DNA of 64,000 nt, taken from NCBI RefSeq assembly GCF_049674955.1, contig NZ_CP187232.1, forward strand, positions 3,286,001 to 3,350,000, given 5' to 3'. This DNA is from Sphaerisporangium viridialbum (GTDB lineage: Bacteria; Actinomycetota; Actinomycetes; Streptosporangiales; Streptosporangiaceae). Below are positions 1-8,109 of this stretch, piece after piece (position 1 is the first letter of the stretch; each line of letters begins with the position of its first letter). A program made the translations under genes and the position numbers. Under the pieces are notes generated by a model. The model saw only the letters and a list, made by a program, of their open reading frames with translations. It did not search any database and was not told the origin of the DNA.

Positions 1-2
1 CC

Positions 3-857
3 TACCAGGCCGGGGCGCTGCCCGTATCCGCCGCCTCGCTGGAGCGGGCGATCGAGCTCAACGGCGTGGCCGTGGCGGCCAACGTGCGGGCCTTCCGGCT
101 CGGCAGGCACGTCGTCCACAGCCCCAGAGACGCCGGCCTGCCGGCCGCTCCGCCCGCCGAGGGCGTCGCCGCGCCGGTGCTGCCCGGCAGCGAGGCGGAG
201 GCGCTGATCGACCTGGTCAAGGCCGAGCCGGGAAGCGAGCTCGAACGGCTCGTCACCGTGCGGGTGCCCGAGCTGATCGCCTACCAGGACGCCCGTTACG
301 CGGAGCGGTACGCCCAGCTCGTCGGGCGGGTGCGGGAGGCGGAGGCTGCGGTGACCGGGGACACCGCGCTGGCCGAGGCCGTGGCGCGCCACCTGCACAA
401 GCTGATGGCCTACAAGGACGAGTACGAGGTCGCGCGGCTCTGCCTGGATCCGGCGGTCCTGGCCGGCGTCGGAGAGCGGTTCGGCGCCGGGGTGAAGGTG
501 CGCTGGCGCCTGCACCCGCCGCTGCTGCGGGCGATGGGCATGCGCCGCAAGATCTCCCTGGGGCCGTGGTTCCGCCCGGTCTTCCGCCTGCTGTACGCCA
601 TGCGCCGCCTCCGGGGCACCCCCTTGGATCCCTTCGGCCGCGCGCATGTCCGTAAAGTCGAGAGAGGGCTGATCGAGGAGTACGCCGCCCTGGTGGAGGA
701 GTGCGCCGCCGGGCTCACCGCCGAGACGCACGGCCTCGCGGTCGAGCTGGCCGGCCTGCCCGACCTGGTCCGGGGATACGAGCAGGTGAAGCTCGCGGGC
801 GTCGAGCGCTACCACGAGCGGCTCGCCGAGCTCCGGGGGCCACGCGAGTCGAGGTAG
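3..857 (+). CDS. indolepyruvate ferredoxin oxidoreductase family protein, C-terminal part
   Basis: Only the last ~284 codons are present; the reading frame is open from base 3, so the gene begins upstream of the window. The first residues match the end of the pyruvate/ketoisovalerate oxidoreductase gamma-type domain (ALPVSAASLERAIELNG, then NVRAFRLGR). The rest matches the C-terminal DUF6537-type region of actinobacterial indolepyruvate ferredoxin oxidoreductases (LHKLMAYKDEYEVARL, GPWFRPVFRLLYAMRRLRGT, DPFGR). The family oxidatively decarboxylates aryl-2-oxoacids to acyl-CoA with ferredoxin in the cytoplasm, at the end of aromatic amino acid catabolism. The internal GTG at 66 is not a start, because the conserved domain continues upstream of it. 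The thiamine-binding and iron-sulphur parts are outside the window and cannot be judged. Confidence 0.85.
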   Translation, partial: YQAGALPVSAASLERAIELNGVAVAANVRAFRLGRHVVHSPRDAGLPAAPPAEGVAAPVLPGSEAEALIDLVKAEPGSELERLVTVRVPELIAYQDARYAERYAQLVGRVREAEAAVTGDTALAEAVARHLHKLMAYKDEYEVARLCLDPAVLAGVGERFGAGVKVRWRLHPPLLRAMGMRRKISLGPWFRPVFRLLYAMRRLRGTPLDPFGRAHVRKVERGLIEEYAALVEECAAGLTAETHGLAVELAGLPDLVRGYEQVKLAGVERYHERLAELRGPRESR

Positions 858-924
858 GAGGCATGAAACGGGTTCACCGGGAGAGGGAGGGGGAGACCGG
901 CACCAGCACGTGTGGGGGATGCGA

Positions 925-2391
925 ATGGGACAGCAAGTGGCCAAGGAGCGGTTCTCCGAGGCGGAGTACGGGCGTTTCGGGGAGCGCCTGAAGGACTCCC
1001 TCCTGTCGCTGCGCGAGCTGCTCGGCAGGCCCGGGTTCGGCGCCGGGCCCGCGACCATCGGCGCCGAGCTGGAACTCTTCCTGATCGACGCGGACGGCCG
1101 CCCGCTGCGCCGCAACAAGGAGGTGCGCGCCGCGGCGGGGGACGACCGGGTGGTCCTGGAGCTGGGCAGCTTCAACCTGGAGGTCAACCTCACCCCCCTG
1201 CCGCTGGCCGGACGGCCCTTCACGGCCCTCGCGGCCGAGGCGCGCGAGATGATGCTCGTGCTCGACAAGGCGGCCCGCTCGCAGGGCGGCAGGGTGGTGC
1301 CCATCGGCATCCTGCCCACGCTCACCGTGTTCGACTTCACCCGCGACGCCCTGAGCGACGAGACCCGCTACCGGGCGCTCAGCCGGGGGATGCGGCGGGT
1401 GCGCGCCGAGCCGTTCCGGGTCCAGATCCACGGTGTCGAGCGCCTGGAGCTGGAGGTCGAGGACGTCATCCTGGAGAGCGCCAACACCTCCTGGCAGGTC
1501 CACCTGCGCACGCCCCCGGCCGACTTCGCGCGCGTGTACAACGCCGCCCAGCTCGCCATCGGGCCGGTGCTCGCGGTCAGCGGCAACTCCCCGTCCTTCC
1601 TCGGCCGCGACCTGTGGGAGGAGACCCGCATCGCGCTGTTCGAGGCCTCGGCCGACGACCGCGACATGGAGCGCCCGTGGCGGGTGGACGGCCGCGTGTG
1701 CTTCGGCTCCGGCTGGGTGGAGCATGGGGCGGAGGAGCTGTTCGAGCTGAGCGTCCGCGAGTACGAGCCGGTCATGCCCGTGATGGACGACGAGGACCCG
1801 ATCGCGGCCGTACGTGCCGGCGGGGTGCCCCGGCTCGCGGAGCTGCGGCTCCACCAGGGCACGGTGTGGCAGTGGAACCGCCCCGTGTACGACCCGGCGG
1901 GCGGCGGGCACCTGCGGGTCGAGCTGCGCGCCCTGCCGGCCGGGCCCACCTGCGTCGACATGGCGGCCAACGCGGCGTTCCTGCTGGGCCTGGTGGCGGC
2001 GACGGCGGCCGGTCCCGAGTGGACCGAGGGGTTCCCCTTCGCCGACGCCTACCGCAACTTCTACCGCGCCGCCCGCAACGGGCTGGACGCCACGCTGGCC
2101 TGGCCGGGACGTGCGGAGCCCGCCCCGGCCGCGGAGCTGATCCTCGAACTGCTGCCGGTGGCGGAGGAGGGCCTGGTGGCGGCCGGGGTGGACGGGCCGG
2201 AGGCGTCCAGGCTGCTCTCGATCATCCGCGAGCGGGTGCTGCTGCGCCGTACCGGCGCGGTCTGGCAGCGCGAGGCGCTGGCGGCGCTGGGGGAGGAGCC
2301 GGGCGCCCGGGCGGCCATGCTGGCGCGCTACCGCGACCTGGCCTTCACCGACCAGCCGGTGCACACCTGGCCCGGCCCGCTCCGCTTCTGA
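925..2391 (+). CDS. glutamate-cysteine ligase family protein
   Basis: A 488-residue protein resembling actinobacterial glutamate-cysteine ligase-like enzymes of the GCS2/carboxylate-amine ligase fold. The N-terminal part has the ATP/metal-binding signature TIGAELELFLID (about residues 43-54) and FNLEVNLTPLPL (about 85-96), typical of the glutamine-synthetase-like catalytic core; RVELRALPAG lies near residue 335. The expected reaction is ATP-dependent gamma-glutamyl ligation. Actinobacteria generally use mycothiol rather than glutathione, so the true acceptor is uncertain. In-frame starts exist at 910 (GTG), 919 and 925; 925 is chosen because the GGGGG run at 914-918 is well spaced for it. The gene follows the oxidoreductase by 67 bp on the same strand and faces the convergent CbiX-like gene, 17 bp beyond its stop. 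Confidence 0.75.
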   Translation: MGQQVAKERFSEAEYGRFGERLKDSLLSLRELLGRPGFGAGPATIGAELELFLIDADGRPLRRNKEVRAAAGDDRVVLELGSFNLEVNLTPLPLAGRPFTALAAEAREMMLVLDKAARSQGGRVVPIGILPTLTVFDFTRDALSDETRYRALSRGMRRVRAEPFRVQIHGVERLELEVEDVILESANTSWQVHLRTPPADFARVYNAAQLAIGPVLAVSGNSPSFLGRDLWEETRIALFEASADDRDMERPWRVDGRVCFGSGWVEHGAEELFELSVREYEPVMPVMDDEDPIAAVRAGGVPRLAELRLHQGTVWQWNRPVYDPAGGGHLRVELRALPAGPTCVDMAANAAFLLGLVAATAAGPEWTEGFPFADAYRNFYRAARNGLDATLAWPGRAEPAPAAELILELLPVAEEGLVAAGVDGPEASRLLSIIRERVLLRRTGAVWQREALAALGEEPGARAAMLARYRDLAFTDQPVHTWPGPLRF

Positions 2392-2408
2392 AGGAGGGGC
2401 CGGTCGCT

Positions 2409-3254
2409 CTACTGCTGCTCGGGGTCGTCGCCGGTGAGGGAGCTGCCGTAGCTGAGCGCGACGAGCTGGGCCACGGCGCTGTGGGCGCCGAGAGGCTCCG
2501 AGCACCCCGCGCCCACCGACTCGGCCGCCGCGGTGATCTTCTGGAGGTCGATCTCGGGGCCGATGAGGAACGGGGCCAGGGCCAGGCGTGAGGCGCCGAT
2601 GTTGCGCAGCCGCTGGGCGGCGTCCCCGACGCCGGGGGAGGCGTCCAGCGAGGCCGCCACCACGGGGAGCGTGAGCCGCGCGGCCAGCAGGACGACCGTC
2701 GCGTCCGCGGCGCGCACGGCCTCCTGGCCGCCGACCGTGGCGACGATGATCCCGTCGACCGGGGCGGCGATGTTGAACAGGCGCATGCGGTCGGCGCGGG
2801 CGAGGCCGTTCTCGGAGAGCTTGACGTGCAGGGCCTCGGCGAGCAGCGGGTGGGGGCCGAGCGGGTCGGCGATGGTCGTCAGGACGTCGCTGTCGGCCAC
2901 GGCCTCCCGGATGGCCCGGTAGACCTGCTGGTGCGGCCCGGTCACGAGGGGCACCACGATGGCCGCCGGCGACTCCTTCGGCCGGTCGATGGCGCACTCG
3001 GTGAGCGTCTCGGCGAGGCTGGTCTTGCTGTCGCCGAGGTGGATCAGGCGCACGTCGAGCTGGGGATGCTCGACGCCGACAATGGTCTTGATGGCCGCGG
3101 GGACGTCGCCGGCGGTGCCCGGCGCGGCCAGCACGAGCGCGGGCGCGTCCGGAGGCAACTGCGCGGGCACCGGCCGCCGGTGCCGGCCGGAGCTGGTCCG
3201 GAACGAGCGTTCGCGGACCGGAAGCTCCTGTGGAGCGTGATGACCATCGTTCAC
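2409..3254 (-). CDS. CbiX/SirB-like sirohydrochlorin chelatase homologue (degenerate metal site)
   Basis: A 281-residue protein with two tandem CbiX-like half-domains. The first runs from PALVLAAPGTAG through VVPLVTGPHQQVYRAI. The second runs from IVATVGGQEAVRAAD through GASRLALAPFLIG. CbiX and SirB insert cobalt or iron into sirohydrochlorin using a histidine in the AHGS motif after strand 1 and a second histidine in the GxHxxxD segment. Here the first motif reads AAPGT, so that histidine is absent, while the GPH histidine remains. Chelatase activity is therefore uncertain and a divergent or regulatory role is possible. The GTG at 3254 is chosen because a TAAAAT box sits 8 nt upstream, suggesting a leaderless transcript; longer in-frame starts exist to 3458. 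No other cobalamin or haem gene is nearby. Confidence 0.6.
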   Translation of the reverse strand: MNDGHHAPQELPVRERSFRTSSGRHRRPVPAQLPPDAPALVLAAPGTAGDVPAAIKTIVGVEHPQLDVRLIHLGDSKTSLAETLTECAIDRPKESPAAIVVPLVTGPHQQVYRAIREAVADSDVLTTIADPLGPHPLLAEALHVKLSENGLARADRMRLFNIAAPVDGIIVATVGGQEAVRAADATVVLLAARLTLPVVAASLDASPGVGDAAQRLRNIGASRLALAPFLIGPEIDLQKITAAAESVGAGCSEPLGAHSAVAQLVALSYGSSLTGDDPEQQ

Positions 3255-3262
3255 ATCGGCGG

Positions 3263-3268
3263 ATTTTA
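3263..3268 (-). promoter_or_regulatory. -10 box of a leaderless promoter for the CbiX-like gene
   Basis: On the minus strand TAAAAT lies 8 nt before the GTG at 3254, which would place transcription initiation at or next to the start codon. The -35 region is weak (TTAACT at a spacing of about 16). No Shine-Dalgarno sequence precedes the GTG, as expected for a leaderless mRNA, which is common in actinobacteria. This is a prediction from sequence only. Confidence 0.4.
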
Positions 3269-3530
3269 CGGGGTATGGGGCAAAAGTTAAGTCTGATTCG
3301 CCGCGACGCGCGGACGGAGACCGATCTTTCTCCCGGAAGATCGCTGACATATTGGGGCTCGATCGTCCGCACGGTACCAACGGTCCGTAATCATTCGAGA
3401 TCATGATGGGGGTGGCGGGTCTGCCCTGCGTGTCAGTGGTGTGCCGTACCGCTGACACCGATGCCGTGCGGCGTCCGTAAAGTTTTTTTCGCCCCCGGCC
3501 CCGGCGAGGCCGCTCATCCCGGTTCGGGCG

Positions 3531-4802
3531 TCAGCGGCGTTGGTCGCAGGACCTCACGCGTTCGGCGTCCGCCTGCTCGCCCGGCGTCAGTTCCAGCGCG
3601 TTGCGGGTGAGCGCCAGCACCAGCAGGGCCAGCACCGCGCAGACGTCCATCGCCAGGGCCATGGGAACGGCGCTGCGGTCGCCGCGCAGCCCGGCCAGCG
3701 CGGCCACCAGCGCGCCGAACGCGAACTGCGCGGTCGCCAGCAGGGCCGAGGCGGTCACGGCGGCGTGGGGAGCGCGCCCGATCGCGAGGGCGCCGGCGTT
3801 GCCCAGCACCAGCCCGAGCGAGGAGACGGCGACGAGCAGCAGCGGAAGGCCCGTCACGTCCGACAGCAGGCCGGTCACGGCCAGCACGCACAGCGCGGCG
3901 GCGGCCACGAACAGGATGGCCAGCCCGGTCTGCAGCAGTCGGTGCGGGGAGAAGCGGTACACCAGCCTGGCGTTGACGGTGCTGGCGAGCATCAGGCCCA
4001 GCGCGTTGAGGGCGAACGCGAGCGAGAAGGTGGCCGTCGTCAGGCCAAGGAGGTTCTCAAGGACGAAGGGCGACGCGGCGACGTACGCCATCAGGGCCCC
4101 GAACGCGAGCGTGAACGCCAGGGCGTACCCGAGGAAGGGCCCGTCGAGCAGCAGGCCGCGGACCACCCGGGCCGTCGCGTCGACGTCCGCGGCGCGGCGC
4201 CGGTGCGCGGGCACCGTCTCGGGGACGGCGACCAGGGCGGTGAGGAACATCAGCAGCGACAGCAGGGCCAGCGCCGCGAACACCCCGCGCCAGCCCGTCG
4301 TGCCGGCCAGAATGCCCCCGGCGAGCGGGGCGACGACGGGCGCGACGCCCAGGACCGCCATGAGGACGCCGAAGACCCGCGCGGCGTCCCTGCCCCGGGC
4401 GGTGTCCGAGATGACGGCGCGGCCGATCACGATGGCGGCCGACCCCGAGAGCCCCTGGACGAACCGCGCGGCGATCAGCACCCCGATGGTGGGGGCCAGG
4501 GCGCACACGGCCCCGGCCGCCGTGCACAGGGCCAGGCAGACCAGCAGGGGCCCGCGCCGGCCGAAGTGGTCGGACAGCAGCCCGATCGAGAACTGGCCCA
4601 GCGCCAGCCCGAGCAGGAACGCGCTGATGGTCAGCTGCACGCCCACCGCGGAGGTGCGCAGGTCGCGCGCGATGGGAGGGAAGCCGGGCAGGTACATGTA
4701 CAGGGCGAACGGCTGGAACGCCGACAGCAGGCCGAGCACGGCGACCAGCGCGGGCGCGGGGCCGGTCGCTCTTGGTGTGCCGGGGGGGGCGGTAGCGGAC
4801 AT
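3531..4802 (-). CDS. Bcr/CflA-type MFS drug efflux transporter
   Basis: A 423-residue integral membrane protein with about 12 hydrophobic segments. The first is ALVAVLGLLSAFQPFALYMY, and GLLSDHFGRRGPLL is the loop 2-3 signature of the major facilitator superfamily. YLPGFPPIARDL after the first helix and RFVQGLSGSAAIVIGRAVI in the fourth segment are typical of the Bcr/CflA drug:proton antiporters of the DHA1 group, which export compounds such as bicyclomycin or chloramphenicol. Length agrees with the family. The ATG at 4802 has a GGAG ribosome-binding site (GGAGTCCTC before ATG). The gene stands alone on the minus strand, between the methyltransferase gene and the CbiX-like gene. The substrate cannot be read from the sequence. 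Confidence 0.88.
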   Translation of the reverse strand: MSATAPPGTPRATGPAPALVAVLGLLSAFQPFALYMYLPGFPPIARDLRTSAVGVQLTISAFLLGLALGQFSIGLLSDHFGRRGPLLVCLALCTAAGAVCALAPTIGVLIAARFVQGLSGSAAIVIGRAVISDTARGRDAARVFGVLMAVLGVAPVVAPLAGGILAGTTGWRGVFAALALLSLLMFLTALVAVPETVPAHRRRAADVDATARVVRGLLLDGPFLGYALAFTLAFGALMAYVAASPFVLENLLGLTTATFSLAFALNALGLMLASTVNARLVYRFSPHRLLQTGLAILFVAAAALCVLAVTGLLSDVTGLPLLLVAVSSLGLVLGNAGALAIGRAPHAAVTASALLATAQFAFGALVAALAGLRGDRSAVPMALAMDVCAVLALLVLALTRNALELTPGEQADAERVRSCDQRR

Positions 4803-4946
4803 GAGGACTCCATCGAGGCGATAGGACCGGCGCCACCGGCTCGCCGGCTCGGAGTCTTCGCGGTGTCCGGGGCTACGTCGAGGCCATCTTTCGCAAGGCT
4901 ACGCCTCTGACCTGGGGAGACACCGGCCGGGCATGACGGGCCCGTC

Positions 4947-5771
4947 TCAGGGGGCTTTGCGCCCGATGCCGCCGACGGACCAGACCGCCTCGGGGTCGCC
5001 GGGCTGGTCTCCGGGGTCGGGCCGCCATGCCGGGATGTAGACGACACCCGGCTCGACCAGCGAGAGGCCCTCGAAGAGCCGCTCGACCTCTGCCTTGGTG
5101 CGGAGTTGTTCGCGACGCGGGCCGGAGACCACCCCGTCGTCCTGGTAGAGGGCGGCGAGCTTCGCGGTGGTCTCGGGCCGGGGGTCGGAGACGCTGTGGG
5201 CGATGACGATGTGGCTGCCGGGGACGACGGCGTCGCGGAACCGCCCGACGATGCGGGCCACCAGCTCGTCCTCGGGGACGACGACCAGCGTGAAGAGCAG
5301 CAGGATCGCGACCGGCTCGTCCAGATCGATCAGGCTCTTCAGCCGGGGATGGCCGAGGACCTGATCAGGGTCGCGCATGTCGGCCTCGACGACCGCCGTG
5401 CGCTCGTCGTCCTCCAGCAGGGCCTGGGAGTGGACGACGACCACCGGGTCGTTGTCGACGTAGGCCACGCGCGAGCCGGGGGCCGCCGCCTGGGCGACCT
5501 CGTGGACGCTGCCCTGCGTCGGCAGGCCGCAGCCGATGTCGACGAACTGCCGGATGCCGGCGCCGGCGAGGTAGCGCACGGCCCGGTCGAGGAACCGCCG
5601 GCCCTCGCGGCACATGATGGGGAGCTCGGGCGCGAGCTCGAGCGCCCGCCGCGCGGCCTCCCGGTCGGCGGCGAAGTTGTCCTTGCCGCCCACGAAGTAG
5701 TCGTACATGCGGGCTTCGTTGGGGATGGACGGATCGAAGCCGAGTCGTTCGAGCTTCGAGAACGCCGTCAT
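4947..5771 (-). CDS. SAM-dependent methyltransferase, DUF574 / Methyltransf_19 family
   Basis: A 274-residue cytoplasmic protein. The N-terminal motif PSIPNEARMYDYFVGGKDNF (about residues 14-33) is diagnostic of the actinomycete DUF574 family. The SAM-binding loop is FVDIGCGLPTQGS (about residues 86-98), followed by the acidic strand-2 end VAYVDNDPVVV. The family is greatly expanded in Streptomyces and relatives and its substrates are unknown. It often sits with DUF397, HTH-DUF5753 and ATPase genes, as here (5.8-8 kb). The ATG at 5771 has a GGGGGATC ribosome-binding site. Nothing marks it as damaged. Confidence 0.88.
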   Translation of the reverse strand: MTAFSKLERLGFDPSIPNEARMYDYFVGGKDNFAADREAARRALELAPELPIMCREGRRFLDRAVRYLAGAGIRQFVDIGCGLPTQGSVHEVAQAAAPGSRVAYVDNDPVVVVHSQALLEDDERTAVVEADMRDPDQVLGHPRLKSLIDLDEPVAILLLFTLVVVPEDELVARIVGRFRDAVVPGSHIVIAHSVSDPRPETTAKLAALYQDDGVVSGPRREQLRTKAEVERLFEGLSLVEPGVVYIPAWRPDPGDQPGDPEAVWSVGGIGRKAP

Positions 5772-5867
5772 GATCCCCCCTGTTCTGCCGAATGCCGATG
5801 TTAGCGCCGGTTCGGGGGGCGATATCCGTCTTTTCCGAAAAGCGGGTGACGTAGGCGGCAGGGGGTG

Positions 5868-6467
5868 CTATTCCAGCAGGGGAGGGCTGGTAACGACCTC
5901 CAGGTGCCGCACGGGGTGGGTCTGACTCCCGGGGAGGGTGAAACCGGCCCACACGGCCTTGCCGGGGGAGCCCAGCGGGGCCCATCCCCACTGGTGGCTG
6001 ATGCCCGCGACGACCTGCAGCCCGCGCCCGCCCTCGGAGACGAAGTCGAGGTCGCGTGGCGTGGGGAACTCGTCGCTCGGATCGGTGACCACGCAGATCA
6101 GGGACCGCTCGGTGAGGGCGAGGATGATCCGTACGGGTCGTCCTGAGTACACGGCGGCGCGGCTGCTCAGCCCGTGCCTCAGCGCGTTGATCACCAGCTC
6201 GCCGATGACGAGCTCGGCGTCGTCCAGGAGCTCGTCCAGTTCCCAGGCGCGCAGCGTGCTGGTCGTGAACCTGCGTGCGGTGCGTGCCGCGTAGGGGTCG
6301 TGCCTCAGCTCGCAGAGCGCGAGCTGCAGCCGTTCGGGGTTCTCCTCGCCGCCGACCGCCCACGGGCCCGACGAGGAAAGGACGTGGTCGAGCGAGGCGA
6401 GCCAGTCTTCCCAGCTGTCGTTTCCCACCTGCGTGGGTTTAGTCCGTTGTGTCCCGTACCCAGTCAT
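5868..6467 (-). CDS. ATP-binding protein, SpoIIAB/RsbW-like serine kinase fold
   Basis: A 199-residue protein with a C-terminal GHKL ATPase domain: the N-box is ELVINALRHG (about residues 91-100), the G1-type box is DPSDEFPTP, and the G2-type box is EGGRGLQVVAGISHQWGW. Proteins of this type are actinomycete anti-sigma-factor-like kinases of the AbaA/RsbW group that phosphorylate anti-sigma antagonists or act as stand-alone regulators. The roughly 45-residue N-terminal extension has no recognised domain. The gene is divergent from the DUF397 / HTH-DUF5753 pair, a common arrangement around developmental loci in streptomycetes. It may be controlled from the shared 228-bp intergenic region, which contains TGCA-type repeats. 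Confidence 0.8.
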   Translation of the reverse strand: MTGYGTQRTKPTQVGNDSWEDWLASLDHVLSSSGPWAVGGEENPERLQLALCELRHDPYAARTARRFTTSTLRAWELDELLDDAELVIGELVINALRHGLSSRAAVYSGRPVRIILALTERSLICVVTDPSDEFPTPRDLDFVSEGGRGLQVVAGISHQWGWAPLGSPGKAVWAGFTLPGSQTHPVRHLEVVTSPPLLE

Positions 6468-6541
6468 AGGCGAGCCCTGTGAGGTTAGGTCGATCTCAGC
6501 ATGGAGTTGTAGCTAGTTGGACATATTGCTCCCTTTTGGTG

Positions 6542-6570
6542 TGCAGGTGCAAGTACCGATGCACGTGCAA
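6542..6570. promoter_or_regulatory. tandem TGCA(G/C)GTGCAA operator-like repeats
   Basis: Two copies of an 11-bp element lie 18 bp apart: TGCAGGTGCAA at 6542-6552 and TGCACGTGCAA at 6560-6570. The second contains the perfect palindrome TGCACGTGCA. They sit in the divergent region between the ATPase gene (minus) and the DUF397 gene (plus), so a regulator bound here could act on both. The neighbouring HTH-DUF5753 protein is the obvious candidate, by inference only. Confidence 0.4.
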
Positions 6571-6695
6571 ACGCACAGAGGTATGCTGTCGCTTGAGGGT
6601 GGAAGCACCCATCTGGGTGTCCTCGTTCCGGTGAAAGGCCTGAGATGACGGATGTCAGGGTTCGTCGGGTTTTCGGGGATATGTGAAGAGGCGAG

Positions 6696-6932
6696 ATGGA
6701 CGAGATCTCCAACGGCATGGCCGCGTCCGCGATCGAGGGGGCGCGCTGGCGCAAGAGCGCCTACAGCAACCCGAGCGGCAACTGCGTCGAGGTGGCCCCG
6801 CTGCCGGACGGCGGAGTCGCCGTCCGGAACTCACGGCATCCAGGGGGCCCGGCACTTATTTACAGCCGGGCGGAAATGGCCGCGTTCATCCTGGGCGCCA
6901 AGAACGGCGACTTCGATGACCTGGCCTTTTGA
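6696..6932 (+). CDS. DUF397 domain-containing protein
   Basis: A 78-residue protein with the full DUF397 signature: W-RKSAYSNPSGNCVEVAPL (from about residue 22), then GVAVRNSRHPGGPALIYSR and a C-terminal helical tail. DUF397 proteins are small actinomycete partners of HTH-DUF5753 (Scr1-type) regulators and have been proposed to act as toxin-antitoxin-like or developmental regulators. Here the HTH-DUF5753 gene starts 140 bp downstream on the same strand, supporting a functional pair. The ATG at 6696 has a purine-rich GAAGAGGCGAG ribosome-binding site. Confidence 0.88.
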   Translation: MDEISNGMAASAIEGARWRKSAYSNPSGNCVEVAPLPDGGVAVRNSRHPGGPALIYSRAEMAAFILGAKNGDFDDLAF

Positions 6933-7072
6933 CCCAAATCTCAGCTACGGAGGGTTCAAAATCGTAGCCTAAGGGTGATGTTGGGGTATATCCGGATTAG
7001 AGCGCCGAGGGTATCGTGAACTTCTCTGTGACCGCGAGAAGTGAGACGACACCGCTGTTCTAAGGAATGGAC

Positions 7073-7978
7073 ATGATCACTGCCCGAGCCGAAGGGGACG
7101 AGACCCCGCTCAACATGATGGCTCGGGAGCGAGGCAGCTCGACGGTCCTGCGCATCCTGCTCGGATCCCAGCTGCGCCGCCTCCGTGAGAACCGCGGCAT
7201 CACCCTAGAAGCCGCCGGGCACTCCATCCGGGCCTCGCACTCCAAGATCAGCCGGATGGAGCTCGGCCGGGTCAGCTTCCGCGCGCGCGACGTCGCCGAC
7301 CTGCTGACGCTCTACGGGGTCACCGAGGAGAGCGACCGCGAGGGCATGCTGTCCCTGGTCGCGCAGGCCAACCGCCCCGGCTGGTGGCACAACTACGACG
7401 ATGTCCTGCCGAACTGGTTCGAGGCGTACGTCGGCCTGGAAGAGGCCGCCACCCGCATCCGGAGCTACGAGGTCCAGTTCATCCCCGGCCTGCTCCAGAC
7501 CGAGGAGTACGCCCGCGCGGTCGTCCTGCTCGGCCACCCGGACGGGACCGAGGAGGAGATCCAGCGGCGGGTCGACCTGCGGATGGCCCGGCAGAAGCTG
7601 CTCGGCAGGCCCAACGCGCCGCACCTGTGGGCCGTGATCGACGAGGCGGTGCTGCGGCGCCCCCTCGGCGGTGCCGAGGTCATGCGCGGCCAGATCAGGC
7701 ACCTCATGGACGTCATCGCGTCCCCCAACGTCACCGTGCAGGTCATGCCGTTCAGCGCGGGCGGCCACGCCGCCGCCGGCGGGCCGTTCAGCATCCTGCG
7801 GTTCTCCGAGCGCGACCTGCCCGACGTGGTCTACCTGGAGCAGCTCACCAGCGCGATCTACCTCGACAAGCGCGACGACCTCGACCGCTACCAGGCCGTC
7901 ATGGAGCGCCTGTGCATCGACGCCGTCCCGGTGTCCGACACCAAGCGCGCCCTCACCCGCATCCTCGACGAGCTCTGA
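7073..7978 (+). CDS. XRE-family HTH regulator with DUF5753 (Scr1-type)
   Basis: A 301-residue cytoplasmic regulator. The N-terminal XRE helix-turn-helix covers about residues 25-85 (LGSQLRRLRENRGITLEAA, then RASHSKISRMELGRVSFRARD). It is followed by the DUF5753 sensor-like domain (FIPGLLQTEEYARAV, RQKLLGRPNAPHLWAVIDEA, MPFSAGGHAAAGGPFSILRF). Such proteins work with DUF397 partners, as encoded just upstream. Start choice: AAGGA at 7062-7066 directly abuts the ATG at 7067 but is correctly spaced for the ATG at 7073. A damaged copy of this gene's 3' end is found at 18893-19037. Confidence 0.87.
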   Translation: MITARAEGDETPLNMMARERGSSTVLRILLGSQLRRLRENRGITLEAAGHSIRASHSKISRMELGRVSFRARDVADLLTLYGVTEESDREGMLSLVAQANRPGWWHNYDDVLPNWFEAYVGLEEAATRIRSYEVQFIPGLLQTEEYARAVVLLGHPDGTEEEIQRRVDLRMARQKLLGRPNAPHLWAVIDEAVLRRPLGGAEVMRGQIRHLMDVIASPNVTVQVMPFSAGGHAAAGGPFSILRFSERDLPDVVYLEQLTSAIYLDKRDDLDRYQAVMERLCIDAVPVSDTKRALTRILDEL

Positions 7979-8020
7979 TCGGACCGGGGGCCGGAGGCGA
8001 CGGGCCGCCGTCGCCTCCGG

Positions 8021-8109
8021 GCCGGGCCGGCGAAGATTCAAAGGCCGGATCGCCACGCCGTACCGTACGGCCGGCTGTTCGCGCACTTCACCGCTTGGGC
8101 TTCCAGTCC
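8021..8109 (+). repeat. 89-bp direct repeat, copy 1 (3' end of the M1 peptidase gene)
   Basis: This segment aligns without gaps to 12771-12859, an offset of 4,750 bp; I count 75 of 89 identical positions, with the last 30 bp (8080-8109) identical. It contains the stop codon and last codons of the M1 peptidase gene (DWKPKR then stop, minus strand) plus 67 bp beyond the stop. The repeat brackets the M1 peptidase, DD-carboxypeptidase, kinase and regulator genes. Confidence 0.85.

Noticed and set aside
874..3372. 832-codon minus-strand open frame
   Set aside because: It is antisense to the glutamate-cysteine ligase and overlaps the CbiX gene in another frame; its composition is the Arg/Pro/Gly pattern of GC-rich shadows.
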